39,854 nucleotides of DNA from Clostridia bacterium (GCA_012720075.1 JAAXZE010000014.1:1-39854); one strand, 5' to 3'. Shown: positions 26,980 through 34,991, numbered from the stretch's first letter. Numbers and translations: made by a program. The notes: generated from the sequence alone by a model not told the origin.

Positions 26980-28317
26980 TTATATAGACTTTAGATATTC
27001 AACCAAATCCTTCTTTTCCTGCTCACTAAGATTAAGCTTAAATACTTTGTTATAATGATTCACCACGTCCAGAAGGGTTGCAAAACGCCCGTCGTGATAG
27101 AACCCGCCTTTCTGGTGGGTCCAAAGGCCCCTTAAAGGCGCGGTCCGGTACATTCTTTCCGGTGACCTGTCGGCCTGAAAACTGTCAATTCCTATTTCTT
27201 CCGGTTTATGCATATTAAAGCCCGGTTCTGTAAACATAGGAGGCACATGGCAATTACTGCAGCGGGCTTTCCCGTTAAAAATCCTTTCTCCCCGGGCTGC
27301 TGCCCGCTGATCGAAAGAACCGGCGGGCGCCTTGGGGGCTTGAAGGGATAATTGATAAAAATGCAGTGCCGGAAGCTTCGGAGAAATTAAATCCGGTTCC
27401 ACTTTAACATTCCAAAGGCCTGCCCTGGCGGCAACGGGAAACTGTTCCGGATCATTCAATCTGACATCCAAAAATCTCCCTTTGCCGTGCATTTCCAAGT
27501 TAGCTACAAAAGCATTCCAGTAGGTCATGGAACCAAACCCTGTCCAGGTACTCAAATTTACTCCGGTTAAACCGAAAGCCGGAGGAATCAAGACGGCCGC
27601 CGTTTTTCCGTCAGGACGAAAACCTTTGCCGTCCAATACCAACAGAGCATCAAATTTGCCGGGTCCCCAAGCTAATAAGACTTCACGAACGGTCTCCACA
27701 TCCACCTGCAGTAAATCCGCAAAAGGCTGCAGGTTTGGCGCCAAAGCAATTATGGCCCCCACATTTAAATCCCTGTTTGCCCAGCCATCCAGGCGGCGTC
27801 CGATGCCCGGAGCTAGAGAATCATCTACCGTTGAATGACAGAGAGCACACTGAATTCCTACAGAAGTAAGCTGCCCCTCGGAATTAAAAAATCCTTTAAC
27901 CCCTACTACGGCATCATTTTTTAACAAAGCCACCGTTGTTGCCGGATCATCCAGATTAACCTTGCCTTTCTTTAATTGCTTTACCAGCGAAGAGGGTAAG
28001 GCCTCCGAGTCCACCTTTAAGCCTAAGGTCAAGGCCGTTCTCGGACTTAGCCCCGGCCCCACTCCTCCCAGTTGGGACCCTTTAATGGCTTCATGAAGCC
28101 TTAGAGTCTGACCCCAAAATTCTTCACTGCCAAAAGTGTCGTACCTGAAAATAGCTTTGCCTTCGTTAAGGAAATCTTCTGTACTTTTCTGGGTCTCTTT
28201 GGCAAAAGAGCGAATAAAGTTCGGTCCAAGGTCCAACTTAAAAAAAACTATGGCGGAAATGCCAAATAAAAGAAGCAGAAGGGCAGGAATTAGATATATT
28301 TTTCTAAGGCGAGGCAA
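26980..28317 (-). CDS. Di-heme c-type cytochrome, cytochrome c peroxidase / MauG-like
   Basis: About 445 residues. An N-terminal membrane anchor (IYLIPALLLLLFGISAIVFF) is followed by two CxxCH heme sites: CALCH near residue 157 and CSNCH near 354. The C-terminal TAPLRGLWTHQKGGFYHDGR, then FATLLDVVNHYN, is the di-heme peroxidase hallmark. It would work on the outer face of the membrane, as a peroxidase or electron-transfer protein. The start is unclear. The TTG at 28317 is 19 bases from the only AAAGGAGG, while the codon 7 bases after that site is ACG (28327-28329). That AAAGGAGG lies in a long inverted repeat. Confidence 0.85.
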   Translation of the reverse strand: MPRLRKIYLIPALLLLLFGISAIVFFKLDLGPNFIRSFAKETQKSTEDFLNEGKAIFRYDTFGSEEFWGQTLRLHEAIKGSQLGGVGPGLSPRTALTLGLKVDSEALPSSLVKQLKKGKVNLDDPATTVALLKNDAVVGVKGFFNSEGQLTSVGIQCALCHSTVDDSLAPGIGRRLDGWANRDLNVGAIIALAPNLQPFADLLQVDVETVREVLLAWGPGKFDALLVLDGKGFRPDGKTAAVLIPPAFGLTGVNLSTWTGFGSMTYWNAFVANLEMHGKGRFLDVRLNDPEQFPVAARAGLWNVKVEPDLISPKLPALHFYQLSLQAPKAPAGSFDQRAAARGERIFNGKARCSNCHVPPMFTEPGFNMHKPEEIGIDSFQADRSPERMYRTAPLRGLWTHQKGGFYHDGRFATLLDVVNHYNKVFKLNLSEQEKKDLVEYLKSI

Positions 28318-28335
28318 GGTGATAAACGTACTTAT

Positions 28336-28379
28336 GCCTCCTTTAAAATAGCATTTATAATATCTATTCTAAAGGAGGC
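28336..28379 (-). promoter_or_regulatory. Inverted repeat that would sequester the cytochrome gene's ribosome site
   Basis: On the plus strand GCCTCCTTTAAAATAG (28336-28351), a 12-base loop, and CTATTCTAAAGGAGGC (28364-28379) pair at 15 of 16 positions. In the minus-strand RNA the 3' arm contains TAAAGGAGGC, the Shine-Dalgarno sequence of the cytochrome gene, base-paired to an upstream CCUCC. No U-run follows, so it is not a normal terminator. Confidence 0.7.
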
Positions 28380-28420
28380 GATTTTATTACCTAATCCTTC
28401 CGGACACTCTCATCTATCGC

Positions 28421-28547
28421 TAAGGTTAAGGTTCCGCTTCGCTAGGTTAAGGTTAAAATTATGATTAGAGATTCTAGCTTCTCTGTAGAACTGTAAGGCT
28501 GTAGAACTACAAATAATCTTAACCTCAACCTCAGCCTTAACCTTAAT
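28421..28547. repeat. Intergenic region with inverted and dispersed repeats
   Basis: TAAGGTTAAGGTT and GCTAGGTTAAGGTTAA at the left face TCTTAACCTCAACC and GCCTTAACCTTA at the right, about 60 bases apart, so the region could fold back. The left part shares an exact 15-mer with 22112-22126. GTAGAACT occurs twice (28486 and 28501 area). No coding capacity is seen. It lies just after the DUF362 gene stop (minus strand). Confidence 0.55.
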
Positions 28548-28551
28548 GTTT

Positions 28552-29703
28552 TTACTCCTCGCCCTTAATAAACGCCAAGATTGCCGAACCTACAGGAGGA
28601 CAGCCTTTGCAGAAGCCTTTGCCACGGGCCTTTTGGGCCGTACAATTGCCGATGAGAAATACATCTTCCCGGGCTGCCTCCTCAAAACTCAGGTCCCGGC
28701 CGGTAGCCAGGGTAAACCGGAAATCTTGAGGAAAACGATGGCCATGGGCTTTTAGAAACATCATGACAGCGGCACTGCAGGCACTGCAAGTACCTTTCTC
28801 AATTAAGCCTATATTTGGATAAATATTCGGCAAGGTTGCCAAGTCGGCCGGAATAAATTTTTGGCTGTATTTCATATAATCTTCCGGAATGACTTGAATT
28901 TCATCTAGAGTAGGCCCACCGCATCGCTCCCGAACCAAATTCAAATGGGCTATGGAATCCCAAGGCATACCCATCAGCATCACCCCGACAAAATCAGCGG
29001 CAATGGAGTCTTTACTGGCAACAACCAAATTTAAATTCTTTGGGGTTCCGGCACTGGGTCCAAAACCCTCCATGCAAAAAGTACCATCCAGAACCGCATA
29101 ATGGGGCAGCAACACGGAAGCCATATCGGCAATACCCCAGTCCAGGCACCGGCCTTTATTTTGATCGGGGCAGGGCTTATCAATACGATGGAGAATCATT
29201 TTCTCTCTTTTTAAGAGGCACCCTTTCATATTCTTAATGCTTAAGGTCACTCCGGTGTACATGTGGGTCTTAATGACCGGAACCGAAACAACCAAATCCG
29301 TTTCGAAAACCAGAGAACTAAACCTGAGCTTATCTACCATTATCCCGTCGGGTATGGCTATATCCACAGGGTCACATTCATCCAAATTGACCAGGGTCAC
29401 CCCTTCTTCCTCACAAACCTCTGTGATACCGGCCCATTGAAAAGCTTTCCAGACATCAATACCGGTCAATGCTCCGTCACCGACAAAAATTTCCCCTGCT
29501 CCCTTATCTTTAAAAAACCTGATCAGGCCTCGAAGAACTTCTGCATTGGTGCAAAGGGCCGAATTCCGGGGACCAATGCGGCCTGCATTGGGTTTTAAAA
29601 GGATTTTCTTGCCCTTTGCCTCATCTTCAAAGACTTCTTCCAAGGCTTGATAAGCCATCAAATGGGGTTCAAACCCGTGTTTCACCGTCACCAATGGGCT
29701 CAT
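28552..29703 (-). CDS. DUF362 domain protein with C-terminal cysteine cluster
   Basis: 383 residues. The DUF362 core is clear: KILLKPNAGRIGPRNSALCT near 33-52, VVSVPVIKTHMYTGVTLSIK near 140, NMKGCLLKREK, and YAVLDGTFCMEGFGPSAGTP near 202-221. The C-terminus has Cys motifs (KGTCSACSAAV near 302, then IGNCTA and GFCKGCPP near 355-375) that could hold a metal or Fe-S cluster. DUF362 proteins have no settled biochemical role. It is the last gene of the T-box-controlled unit, 20 bases after the TAXI binding-protein gene, so it may process what the transporter brings in. Confidence 0.82.
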   Translation of the reverse strand: MSPLVTVKHGFEPHLMAYQALEEVFEDEAKGKKILLKPNAGRIGPRNSALCTNAEVLRGLIRFFKDKGAGEIFVGDGALTGIDVWKAFQWAGITEVCEEEGVTLVNLDECDPVDIAIPDGIMVDKLRFSSLVFETDLVVSVPVIKTHMYTGVTLSIKNMKGCLLKREKMILHRIDKPCPDQNKGRCLDWGIADMASVLLPHYAVLDGTFCMEGFGPSAGTPKNLNLVVASKDSIAADFVGVMLMGMPWDSIAHLNLVRERCGGPTLDEIQVIPEDYMKYSQKFIPADLATLPNIYPNIGLIEKGTCSACSAAVMMFLKAHGHRFPQDFRFTLATGRDLSFEEAAREDVFLIGNCTAQKARGKGFCKGCPPVGSAILAFIKGEE

Positions 29704-29723
29704 TGAAGTTCATTCCTTTCCGT

Positions 29724-30704
29724 CTAGAGCACACCTTTTTCCTTATAATATCTTTCCGCACCTGGATGCAAAGGAATTCCCGCAGTGTCCTTGGCTGCAT
29801 CTTCCAGCTTCATGTTTTCTACGACTTTATTGGTTGCTTTTAAAGAGTCGATGTTTTCCCACATTACCTTGACCAGATTGTAAGCTACATCTTCGGGTAC
29901 ACTTTCATCACAGATCAGCATTATTTTTATTGCCGTCGTCACCACATCCTCATCCTGACCGTCGTAGGTCCCGGCAGGAATAACGGCCCTAATATACCAA
30001 GGATATTCGGCTTGCAGGGTGCTGATAATATCCTCTTCAATACTGAGAATCTTGGCATCAGCGGTAGCTAAAGCCTCGGTAACGGCGGCGGTTGGAATAC
30101 CCGCCATCATGAAGAAACCGTCTATCTGTTTATTGCGGAGCAAATCCAAAGACTCGGTGGGGCCGACAAACTGGGCTTTAAAATCGTCCGGGTACTTTAA
30201 ACCGGCTTTTAGAGTATGATTTTTTGTTTCAACTTCCATAGTGCTTCCCGGAGCCCCTACAGCAAAGGTCTTGCCTTTAATGTCCCTGTAGCTGTCAAAG
30301 CCGATGCCTTTTCTGACAACGACCTGATTATAATTGGCATACAAACTGGTCAGAATCCTTACACCGTCATAAGGACGCCCTTCAAAGGCATTGATACCTT
30401 GTCTTTGCTCGGTAATGATACTGGTTACCGCTACCGAAATGTCGGCATCCCCGTCGGCCATTAAATTTAAGTTTTGGACACCACCGTTGGAGGCTTCAGC
30501 CGAAACATTGATGCCCTCAATATTGTTGTTCCAAAGATTAGCCAAAGCGGCTCCCAAAGGATATACGGCCCCGGTAGTACTGGCCGTTGGGAATCTAAGG
30601 TTTAGGGTCTCCTTTTTGGCTTCGGTTCCTTGATTGGAAGAACACCCTCCTAACCAGGTAATCACTAAAAGTAAACTCAACATAATAGCAATAAACTTTT
30701 TCAT
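29724..30704 (-). CDS. TAXI-family TRAP transporter solute-binding lipoprotein
   Basis: 326 residues. A lipoprotein signal ends at Cys21 (VITWLGGC). TAXI features follow: LRFPTASTTGAVYPLGAALA near 35-54, EASNGGVQNLNLMADGDADI near 75-94, and GKTFAVGAPGSTMEVE near 148. TAXI proteins bind organic acids or amino acids such as glutamate in the few known cases. It follows the TRAP permease gene by 65 bases on the same strand. The tyrosine T-box upstream hints at an aromatic ligand, but this is inference. Confidence 0.88.
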   Translation of the reverse strand: MKKFIAIMLSLLLVITWLGGCSSNQGTEAKKETLNLRFPTASTTGAVYPLGAALANLWNNNIEGINVSAEASNGGVQNLNLMADGDADISVAVTSIITEQRQGINAFEGRPYDGVRILTSLYANYNQVVVRKGIGFDSYRDIKGKTFAVGAPGSTMEVETKNHTLKAGLKYPDDFKAQFVGPTESLDLLRNKQIDGFFMMAGIPTAAVTEALATADAKILSIEEDIISTLQAEYPWYIRAVIPAGTYDGQDEDVVTTAIKIMLICDESVPEDVAYNLVKVMWENIDSLKATNKVVENMKLEDAAKDTAGIPLHPGAERYYKEKGVL

Positions 30705-30769
30705 AATTTTCCTCCTTCTTTAGTTTTTTTTAGTATATTTTCCAATAACTTTGGTTCGCAATTATAAGC

Positions 30770-32788
30770 TTAAATTTGCAGCGCTTTTTCCATTTTCTTT
30801 TCCTTTTTCAGAGCATAGAACTGATACGCCAGCAAAATTATCATTAATCCCGTGCCCAGTAAATCGGTATTGGCTCCCGGGTCTACAAACAGGTAGGCAA
30901 TGATAAAAGCCAGGATTCTTTCGGGCCAACCGCAGGTTTTAAACAACCAGCCCTCCAGCCCTGCTGCCAGTAATATAATACCTACCGTTGCCGTCAGCAA
31001 AGTCCGTACTATTGCCAGTGTTGCCGTCCCTTCAGGGGCGCAGCCCAGTAAAAGAATAGGGTTGTTTAAGAAGAAAAAAGGTAAGATAAAACCCGTCAAA
31101 CCCAGTTTCACGGCAATCAAAGAAGTTTTGGTTTGGTCCGAATTGGCTATGCCTGCCGCTACATAAGAGGACATGGCTACCGGTGGAGTAATATTGGAAA
31201 GGCAGGCATAAATCAAACAAAACATGTGAGCCGCTATAGGCAGGGCGCCCACTTCAATCAGGACAGGTACGGCAACCGCCGTGACAATGACGTATGCCGC
31301 TACCCCCGGCACACCCATACCCAGGATGGTGCTCATAATCATTACCAATAAACCGCCCTTAATCAGTTCCCCTTTTCCTACAAACTGCAGTATCATATAA
31401 CCGAATTTCAAACCTAATCCGGTAAGGGATACGGTGCCTATAATCACTCCGATAATAACACAGGCTACCCCTACACTTACCGCGCTTCTGGCACCTTCCT
31501 CACACGCCCGGATTATATCTTTGGGATACATTCTGGTTTCTTTCCGAAACCAGGAACAGACTACTGCGGCCAGGATGGAAAATATGGCGGCATATAAAGG
31601 CGTATAACCCATAAACATGATGATTAACAATATAAATAAAGGTAATGTTAAATGTCCCTTTTTCTTTAAGACCTCAAGAGCATCGGGAATATTCTCTTTG
31701 GCAATGCCCTTAAGCCCCAGCCTTTTGGCTTCAAAATGAACGGCCATGATTAAACCTACATAGTATAAAAAAGCCGGTATGATGGCAGCCGTTAAAACAA
31801 CCGTGTAGGGAATCCCTAAAAACTCCGCCATAATAAAGCCAACTGCACCCATTACAGGTGGGGTAAACTGACCGCCGGTGGAGGCTACTGCCTCAACCGC
31901 CGCAGCAAATTCAGACTTGTAGCCGGTTTTTTTCATCAAAGGTATGGTAATTGCACCGGTTGTAGCCACATTAGCCAAAGCACTGCCGTTAATCATGCCC
32001 ATCAAAGCACTGGCAATAACCGATACTTTGGCCGGGCCGCCGGCCGACCGGCCGACCAAAGCCAGGGATACATCATTTATCACGGTGCTGAAGCCACTGT
32101 ATTTTAAAAAGGAACCAAATAAAACGAAGATAAAAATATACGTTGCCGATACCCCTATACCGACGCCAAAGATGCCCTGGCTGCCCCAGAACATATGGCC
32201 TACCAGTCTTTTAAGGGAAAAGCCGCTATGCCCAAAGGTCCCCGGAATAAATTGACCCAGCATACAATAAAGCAGGAAAACCAGAGCCAGATAGGCAAGG
32301 CTGCCGCAAGCCCTTTTGGCTGCAATAAATACCAATATCACACCGGCAAGCCCCAGGTAGTTTTCAAATTTTGAAACATAGCCTCCTTTAAGGGCAATAG
32401 CCTGGTAATTCATAATAAAATACCCGAAGACAACCACTACCAGAACCATTAAAAAGATATCTACCGGTGACGGGCTTTGGGACTTGTTTTTTTGCCTGCC
32501 TTTCCCCGGATAAATTAAGAAACACAATAATAAGAGAAAAGCAGCATGCCAGCCCCTGAGAATCATGGCTTCCAGGGTTCCGATGCTGGTTACATAGAGC
32601 TGAAAGGCAACAAATATTAAAGAAATAAAGGTGATAACCTTGCCCCAAAATCCGGTATAGGAGCGGACCCGGCTTTCCCGGTCCTTTTCTTCCAGAAGCT
32701 TTTTGGCTTTTTCTTCCGTATTATTTAATTCCTCTTCAGAAAGCATCCCGATTTCACCGGGAATTTTCTTTTCAGTATCCCCTTCCAT
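30770..32788 (-). CDS. TRAP transporter fused permease (DctQ-DctM type)
   Basis: 672-residue integral membrane protein. A charged 45-residue N-terminus is followed by a short DctQ-like four-helix part (about 48-165) and a large DctM-like part. TRAP-large-subunit motifs are visible: MGMINGSALANVATTGAITIP near 262-282 (split), GGQFTPPVMGAVGFIMAEFL near 305, and GMGVPGVAAYVIVTAVAVP near 490. It is ion-gradient-driven and works with the TAXI binding protein downstream. AGGAGG lies 6 bases before the ATG and overlaps the end of a 21-codon leader ORF. Transcription is predicted to be controlled by the T-box further upstream. Confidence 0.9.
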   Translation of the reverse strand: MEGDTEKKIPGEIGMLSEEELNNTEEKAKKLLEEKDRESRVRSYTGFWGKVITFISLIFVAFQLYVTSIGTLEAMILRGWHAAFLLLLCFLIYPGKGRQKNKSQSPSPVDIFLMVLVVVVFGYFIMNYQAIALKGGYVSKFENYLGLAGVILVFIAAKRACGSLAYLALVFLLYCMLGQFIPGTFGHSGFSLKRLVGHMFWGSQGIFGVGIGVSATYIFIFVLFGSFLKYSGFSTVINDVSLALVGRSAGGPAKVSVIASALMGMINGSALANVATTGAITIPLMKKTGYKSEFAAAVEAVASTGGQFTPPVMGAVGFIMAEFLGIPYTVVLTAAIIPAFLYYVGLIMAVHFEAKRLGLKGIAKENIPDALEVLKKKGHLTLPLFILLIIMFMGYTPLYAAIFSILAAVVCSWFRKETRMYPKDIIRACEEGARSAVSVGVACVIIGVIIGTVSLTGLGLKFGYMILQFVGKGELIKGGLLVMIMSTILGMGVPGVAAYVIVTAVAVPVLIEVGALPIAAHMFCLIYACLSNITPPVAMSSYVAAGIANSDQTKTSLIAVKLGLTGFILPFFFLNNPILLLGCAPEGTATLAIVRTLLTATVGIILLAAGLEGWLFKTCGWPERILAFIIAYLFVDPGANTDLLGTGLMIILLAYQFYALKKEKKMEKALQI

Positions 32789-32790
32789 TC

Positions 32791-32856
32791 TTATCCTCCT
32801 TTATCGATAATGCCTGTTTTTTCTCCATAATCACCTTCCGTATAATCACTTTCCAT
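32791..32856 (-). CDS. Short leader ORF, 21 codons, between T-box and TRAP permease
   Basis: ATG at 32854-32856 with AAAGGGGG 8 bases upstream. It encodes a 21-residue acidic peptide starting MESDYTEGDYGEK and ending IIDKGG. Its last codons and TAA overlap the AGGAGG of the permease gene, whose ATG comes 2 bases after the stop. This suggests translational coupling. It may equally be chance, as the frame is short. Confidence 0.5.
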   Translation of the reverse strand: MESDYTEGDYGEKTGIIDKGG

Positions 32857-32916
32857 AAAATCATCCCCCTTTATGGTTTACATGGCTTTATTCAATCAGA
32901 AAAATTTAAAAAAGTT

Positions 32917-32949
32917 AAAAAAAACCGTCCTTTGAAATTCAAAGGACGG
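32917..32949 (-). terminator. T-box terminator hairpin
   Basis: CCGTCCTTTGA / TCAAAGGACGG, 11-base perfect arms with a 3-base loop at 32925-32949. It is followed on the minus strand by eight T. The competing antiterminator uses the T-box bulge at 32957-32971 together with CCCGTCC. Confidence 0.9.
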
Positions 32950-33222
32950 GTTAACTCCGTGTTACCACCTTAGTTCATCGGTACCTCGCGATACCAACCT
33001 TATCAAGTACGACGCACAAAAACATGCGTTTATACTTTAACGCTATAACGGGCGTAGGTCCCCGGCATCAGTCTACTCAAGGCACAAAAACCTCTTTCGG
33101 TGAGCAACTCTTGAGATGTATTCAGAACATTCCTCCTTGCACCTCTCATCAACCGGTAACTTTCTGTAAGGCCTCACTGTTCTTACTTCTTCTCAGTCAA
33201 TGTTTTTGGAAATATTTATTTT
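32917..33222 (-). ncRNA. T-box leader RNA, tyrosine specifier (UAC)
   Basis: Read on the minus strand. The T-box sequence is AAGGTGGTAACACGG (32957-32971), closest to the consensus AGGGUGGNACCGCG, followed by a terminator with U8 (32917-32949). Stem I distal features (CAGAAAG, then GGTTGATGAGAGG) are visible at 33142-33166. The specifier region reads GAA-TAC-ATC, giving UAC (Tyr) at 33118-33120. A stem III with a GCGA tetraloop lies at 32980-33000. Uncharged tRNA-Tyr would pair with UAC and the T-box bulge to block termination and turn on the TRAP/TAXI/DUF362 operon. Confidence 0.88.
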
Positions 33223-33229
33223 ATGTACA

Positions 33230-33257
33230 ATTATACGTAGTAAAAATTTTATGTCAA
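33230..33257 (-). promoter_or_regulatory. Consensus sigma-A promoter of the T-box / TRAP operon
   Basis: On the minus strand, TTGACA (33252-33257), a 16-base spacer and TATAAT (33230-33235). It lies 17 bases beyond the pheA stop codon, so the TRAP operon has its own start of transcription separate from pheA. Confidence 0.8.
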
Positions 33258-33274
33258 GCAATATTTTTAATGTT

Positions 33275-34108
33275 TTAAAGATTGACGCTGCCGTAACACC
33301 CCAAAACCTTGACTAACCGACAGGTGTTTTCTAACCTCTTCAAAACCTCATTCTTTTCTTCCAACAAATCTGCTTTACAGTCCAAAAAGAAAAAGTAATC
33401 GCCAAACTCCTTTTTAGTAGGCCGGGATTCTATTTTGGTCAAATCAATGTTTTCCCTGGCAAACTCCCCCAAAATTTCATAAAGGACACCGGGCCTGTTT
33501 TCCTTGACCGCCAGGAAAAGGGAGGTTTTTTTCGGTTTCAGGTCCAGAAGTTTTTCTCTGCCGACAACCAAAAAGCGGGTTTTATTGCTAATATAGTCGG
33601 CAATATCAGTAAACCTGACAAACAGACCATACTCCCGGGCGGCTTGCATCGAACCCAAATCCGCCACCGGCTCCCGGGATTCTTTGACAATTTGGGCTGC
33701 CTGGGCAGTACTATCTGTAGTAATACAAGGGATTTGGGGGAAATTCTTCTGCAAAAACCGCCGGCACTGGGCCAAAGCCTGGGGATGGGAGTAAATAGCC
33801 TGGATGGAACCATGGGGCTCCTTAGTAAGCAGACAGTGTTTAATTTCCAGGATAATTTCCCCTTGGATATCCAAATCAACCTCATGGGCCAGCATATCTA
33901 GAGTGACGTTCACCGTACCCTCAATGGAGTTTTCCACAGGCACCAGACCCAAGTCAATATTGCCTTTATCGGCTTCCAATAAAACATGGGGGATGGAGGG
34001 TAAAGGTATTAAACTATGAAGGGGAAAATTCCTGGCTAAAGTCTGGGCCGCTTGCTCGGAAAAAGTGCCGGAAGGTCCCAGATAGCCTATGTTCAACTGT
34101 TGGGGCAT
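33275..34108 (-). CDS. pheA: Prephenate dehydratase
   Basis: 277 residues, the usual length of a monofunctional enzyme. It converts prephenate to phenylpyruvate in phenylalanine synthesis. The catalytic domain is clear: IGYLGPSGTFSEQAA near 6-20, VPVENSIEGTVNVTLD near 56-71, and the SNKTRFLVVGRE substrate motif near 168-179. A C-terminal ACT domain follows (RPGVLYEILGEFARENIDLT, then KIESRPTKKEFGDYFFF), which binds Phe for feedback control. AAGGAG lies 7-8 bases before the ATG. It has its own promoter upstream and is not under the T-box, which lies downstream of it. Confidence 0.93.
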   Translation of the reverse strand: MPQQLNIGYLGPSGTFSEQAAQTLARNFPLHSLIPLPSIPHVLLEADKGNIDLGLVPVENSIEGTVNVTLDMLAHEVDLDIQGEIILEIKHCLLTKEPHGSIQAIYSHPQALAQCRRFLQKNFPQIPCITTDSTAQAAQIVKESREPVADLGSMQAAREYGLFVRFTDIADYISNKTRFLVVGREKLLDLKPKKTSLFLAVKENRPGVLYEILGEFARENIDLTKIESRPTKKEFGDYFFFLDCKADLLEEKNEVLKRLENTCRLVKVLGCYGSVNL

Positions 34109-34189
34109 TTGGGGTTCTCCTTTACCAGAATAGTAATGCCGAAAAAAACAAACCAGTTTTTTAATTATTCTGACATTTGATTAAAGGTT

Positions 34190-34218
34190 AGTATATTACA
34201 TCAGGGAGGCGATGTCAA
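34190..34218 (-). promoter_or_regulatory. Consensus promoter of pheA
   Basis: On the minus strand TTGACA (34213-34218), a 17-base spacer and TATACT (34190-34195), about 85 bases before the pheA start. A strong sigma-A match. Confidence 0.75.
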
Positions 34219-34247
34219 TTATAATATGGATTTCAGGGCTTTTCGCG

Positions 34248-34838
34248 TTACTCAGGTTTTTTGCCCATTAGTCCATAAAAAAAGACAGTGGACAGTTCCA
34301 TCTGGATACACCGGTTTTCATCGTCCAGGATATCGGACCTGTACACGGTTTCCCAAAACATATTTATATAAAACATAATGGTTCTGGTGGAAATTTCCGG
34401 ATTAATATACCCTTGCTCCAAACCTTCCTTAAGTATCTCCATTAACATGGGTATAGCCTTTTTTTGATAAAACTCTTCAACAAAGGTCCTTGTCTGCGGA
34501 TCCTTGGACATAACGGAACGCAAAAACTCGGGATGAAGAGTTTTGGCTGTTTCCTTCTTATTAAAAATAATGCTTTCTATTTTTTCCGGAAAGGGAATAT
34601 TCTGTTGTAAGAGCAACTCATATTTTTGGTATTGTTCCTTCAGATAGTTTGTTACAACCTGTCTTAAAAGGGCTGTTTTACTGCCATAGTAATTATAGAT
34701 AGTTACCGGCGATACTTGAGCCTCATGGGCTATATCCGTTATTTTAACCTTCTTTACTCCGTGTTTGGAAAAAAGTTTTAAAGCAGCCCGGTAAATATCA
34801 TTCATTTTTTGCTGTTGCCGCCGCTGAAAGCCGTCCAC
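34248..34838 (-). CDS. TetR-family transcriptional regulator, divergent from exporter operon
   Basis: 196 residues. HTH: VKKVKITDIAHEAQVSPVTI, then YNYYGSKTALLRQVV near 40-55. The start is a GTG with AGGTGA 6-7 bases upstream. It diverges from the ATPase/FtsX/adaptor operon. A cluster of inverted repeats based on TATTTCATAAT lies in the shared gap, fitting control of both directions by this protein. Confidence 0.85.
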   Translation of the reverse strand: MDGFQRRQQQKMNDIYRAALKLFSKHGVKKVKITDIAHEAQVSPVTIYNYYGSKTALLRQVVTNYLKEQYQKYELLLQQNIPFPEKIESIIFNKKETAKTLHPEFLRSVMSKDPQTRTFVEEFYQKKAIPMLMEILKEGLEQGYINPEISTRTIMFYINMFWETVYRSDILDDENRCIQMELSTVFFYGLMGKKPE

Positions 34839-34944
34839 TCAGACTCACCTGCCTCAATATTTGGGTTTTCCAGGTATTATTTAAAAGGATACAGGAAATT
34901 TTGTAATTTATCAATAATAATATTTCAAAACTATTGTAAAAGAC

Positions 34945-34991
34945 CATAATATCGGATATTATGAAATAAATCCTTAAAAATATTTCATAAT
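34945..34991. promoter_or_regulatory. Overlapping palindromes, candidate TetR operators
   Basis: CATAATATC-G-GATATTATG (34945-34963) is a perfect 9+1+9 palindrome. ATTATGAAATA (34958-34968) and TATTTCATAAT (34981-34991) form a second perfect 11-base inverted repeat with a 12-base gap, sharing bases with the first. A further TATTTCA occurs at 34921-34927. Confidence 0.55.

Noticed and set aside
32978-33002. A second T-box-like sequence (AGGTTGGTATCGCGAGG)
   Set aside because: It folds as a stem with a GCGA tetraloop (GGTATC/GGTACC), so it is best read as stem III of the same T-box rather than a tandem T-box.
33118-33127. UUC (Phe) as T-box specifier codon
   Set aside because: A UUC occurs a few bases before UAC, but the usual GAA-codon-A(U/C)C context fits UAC. 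A fold would settle it.
33230-34108. T-box as a regulator of pheA
   Set aside because: The T-box and its promoter lie downstream of the pheA stop codon on the same strand, and pheA has its own TTGACA-17-TATACT promoter. The leader can only control the TRAP operon.
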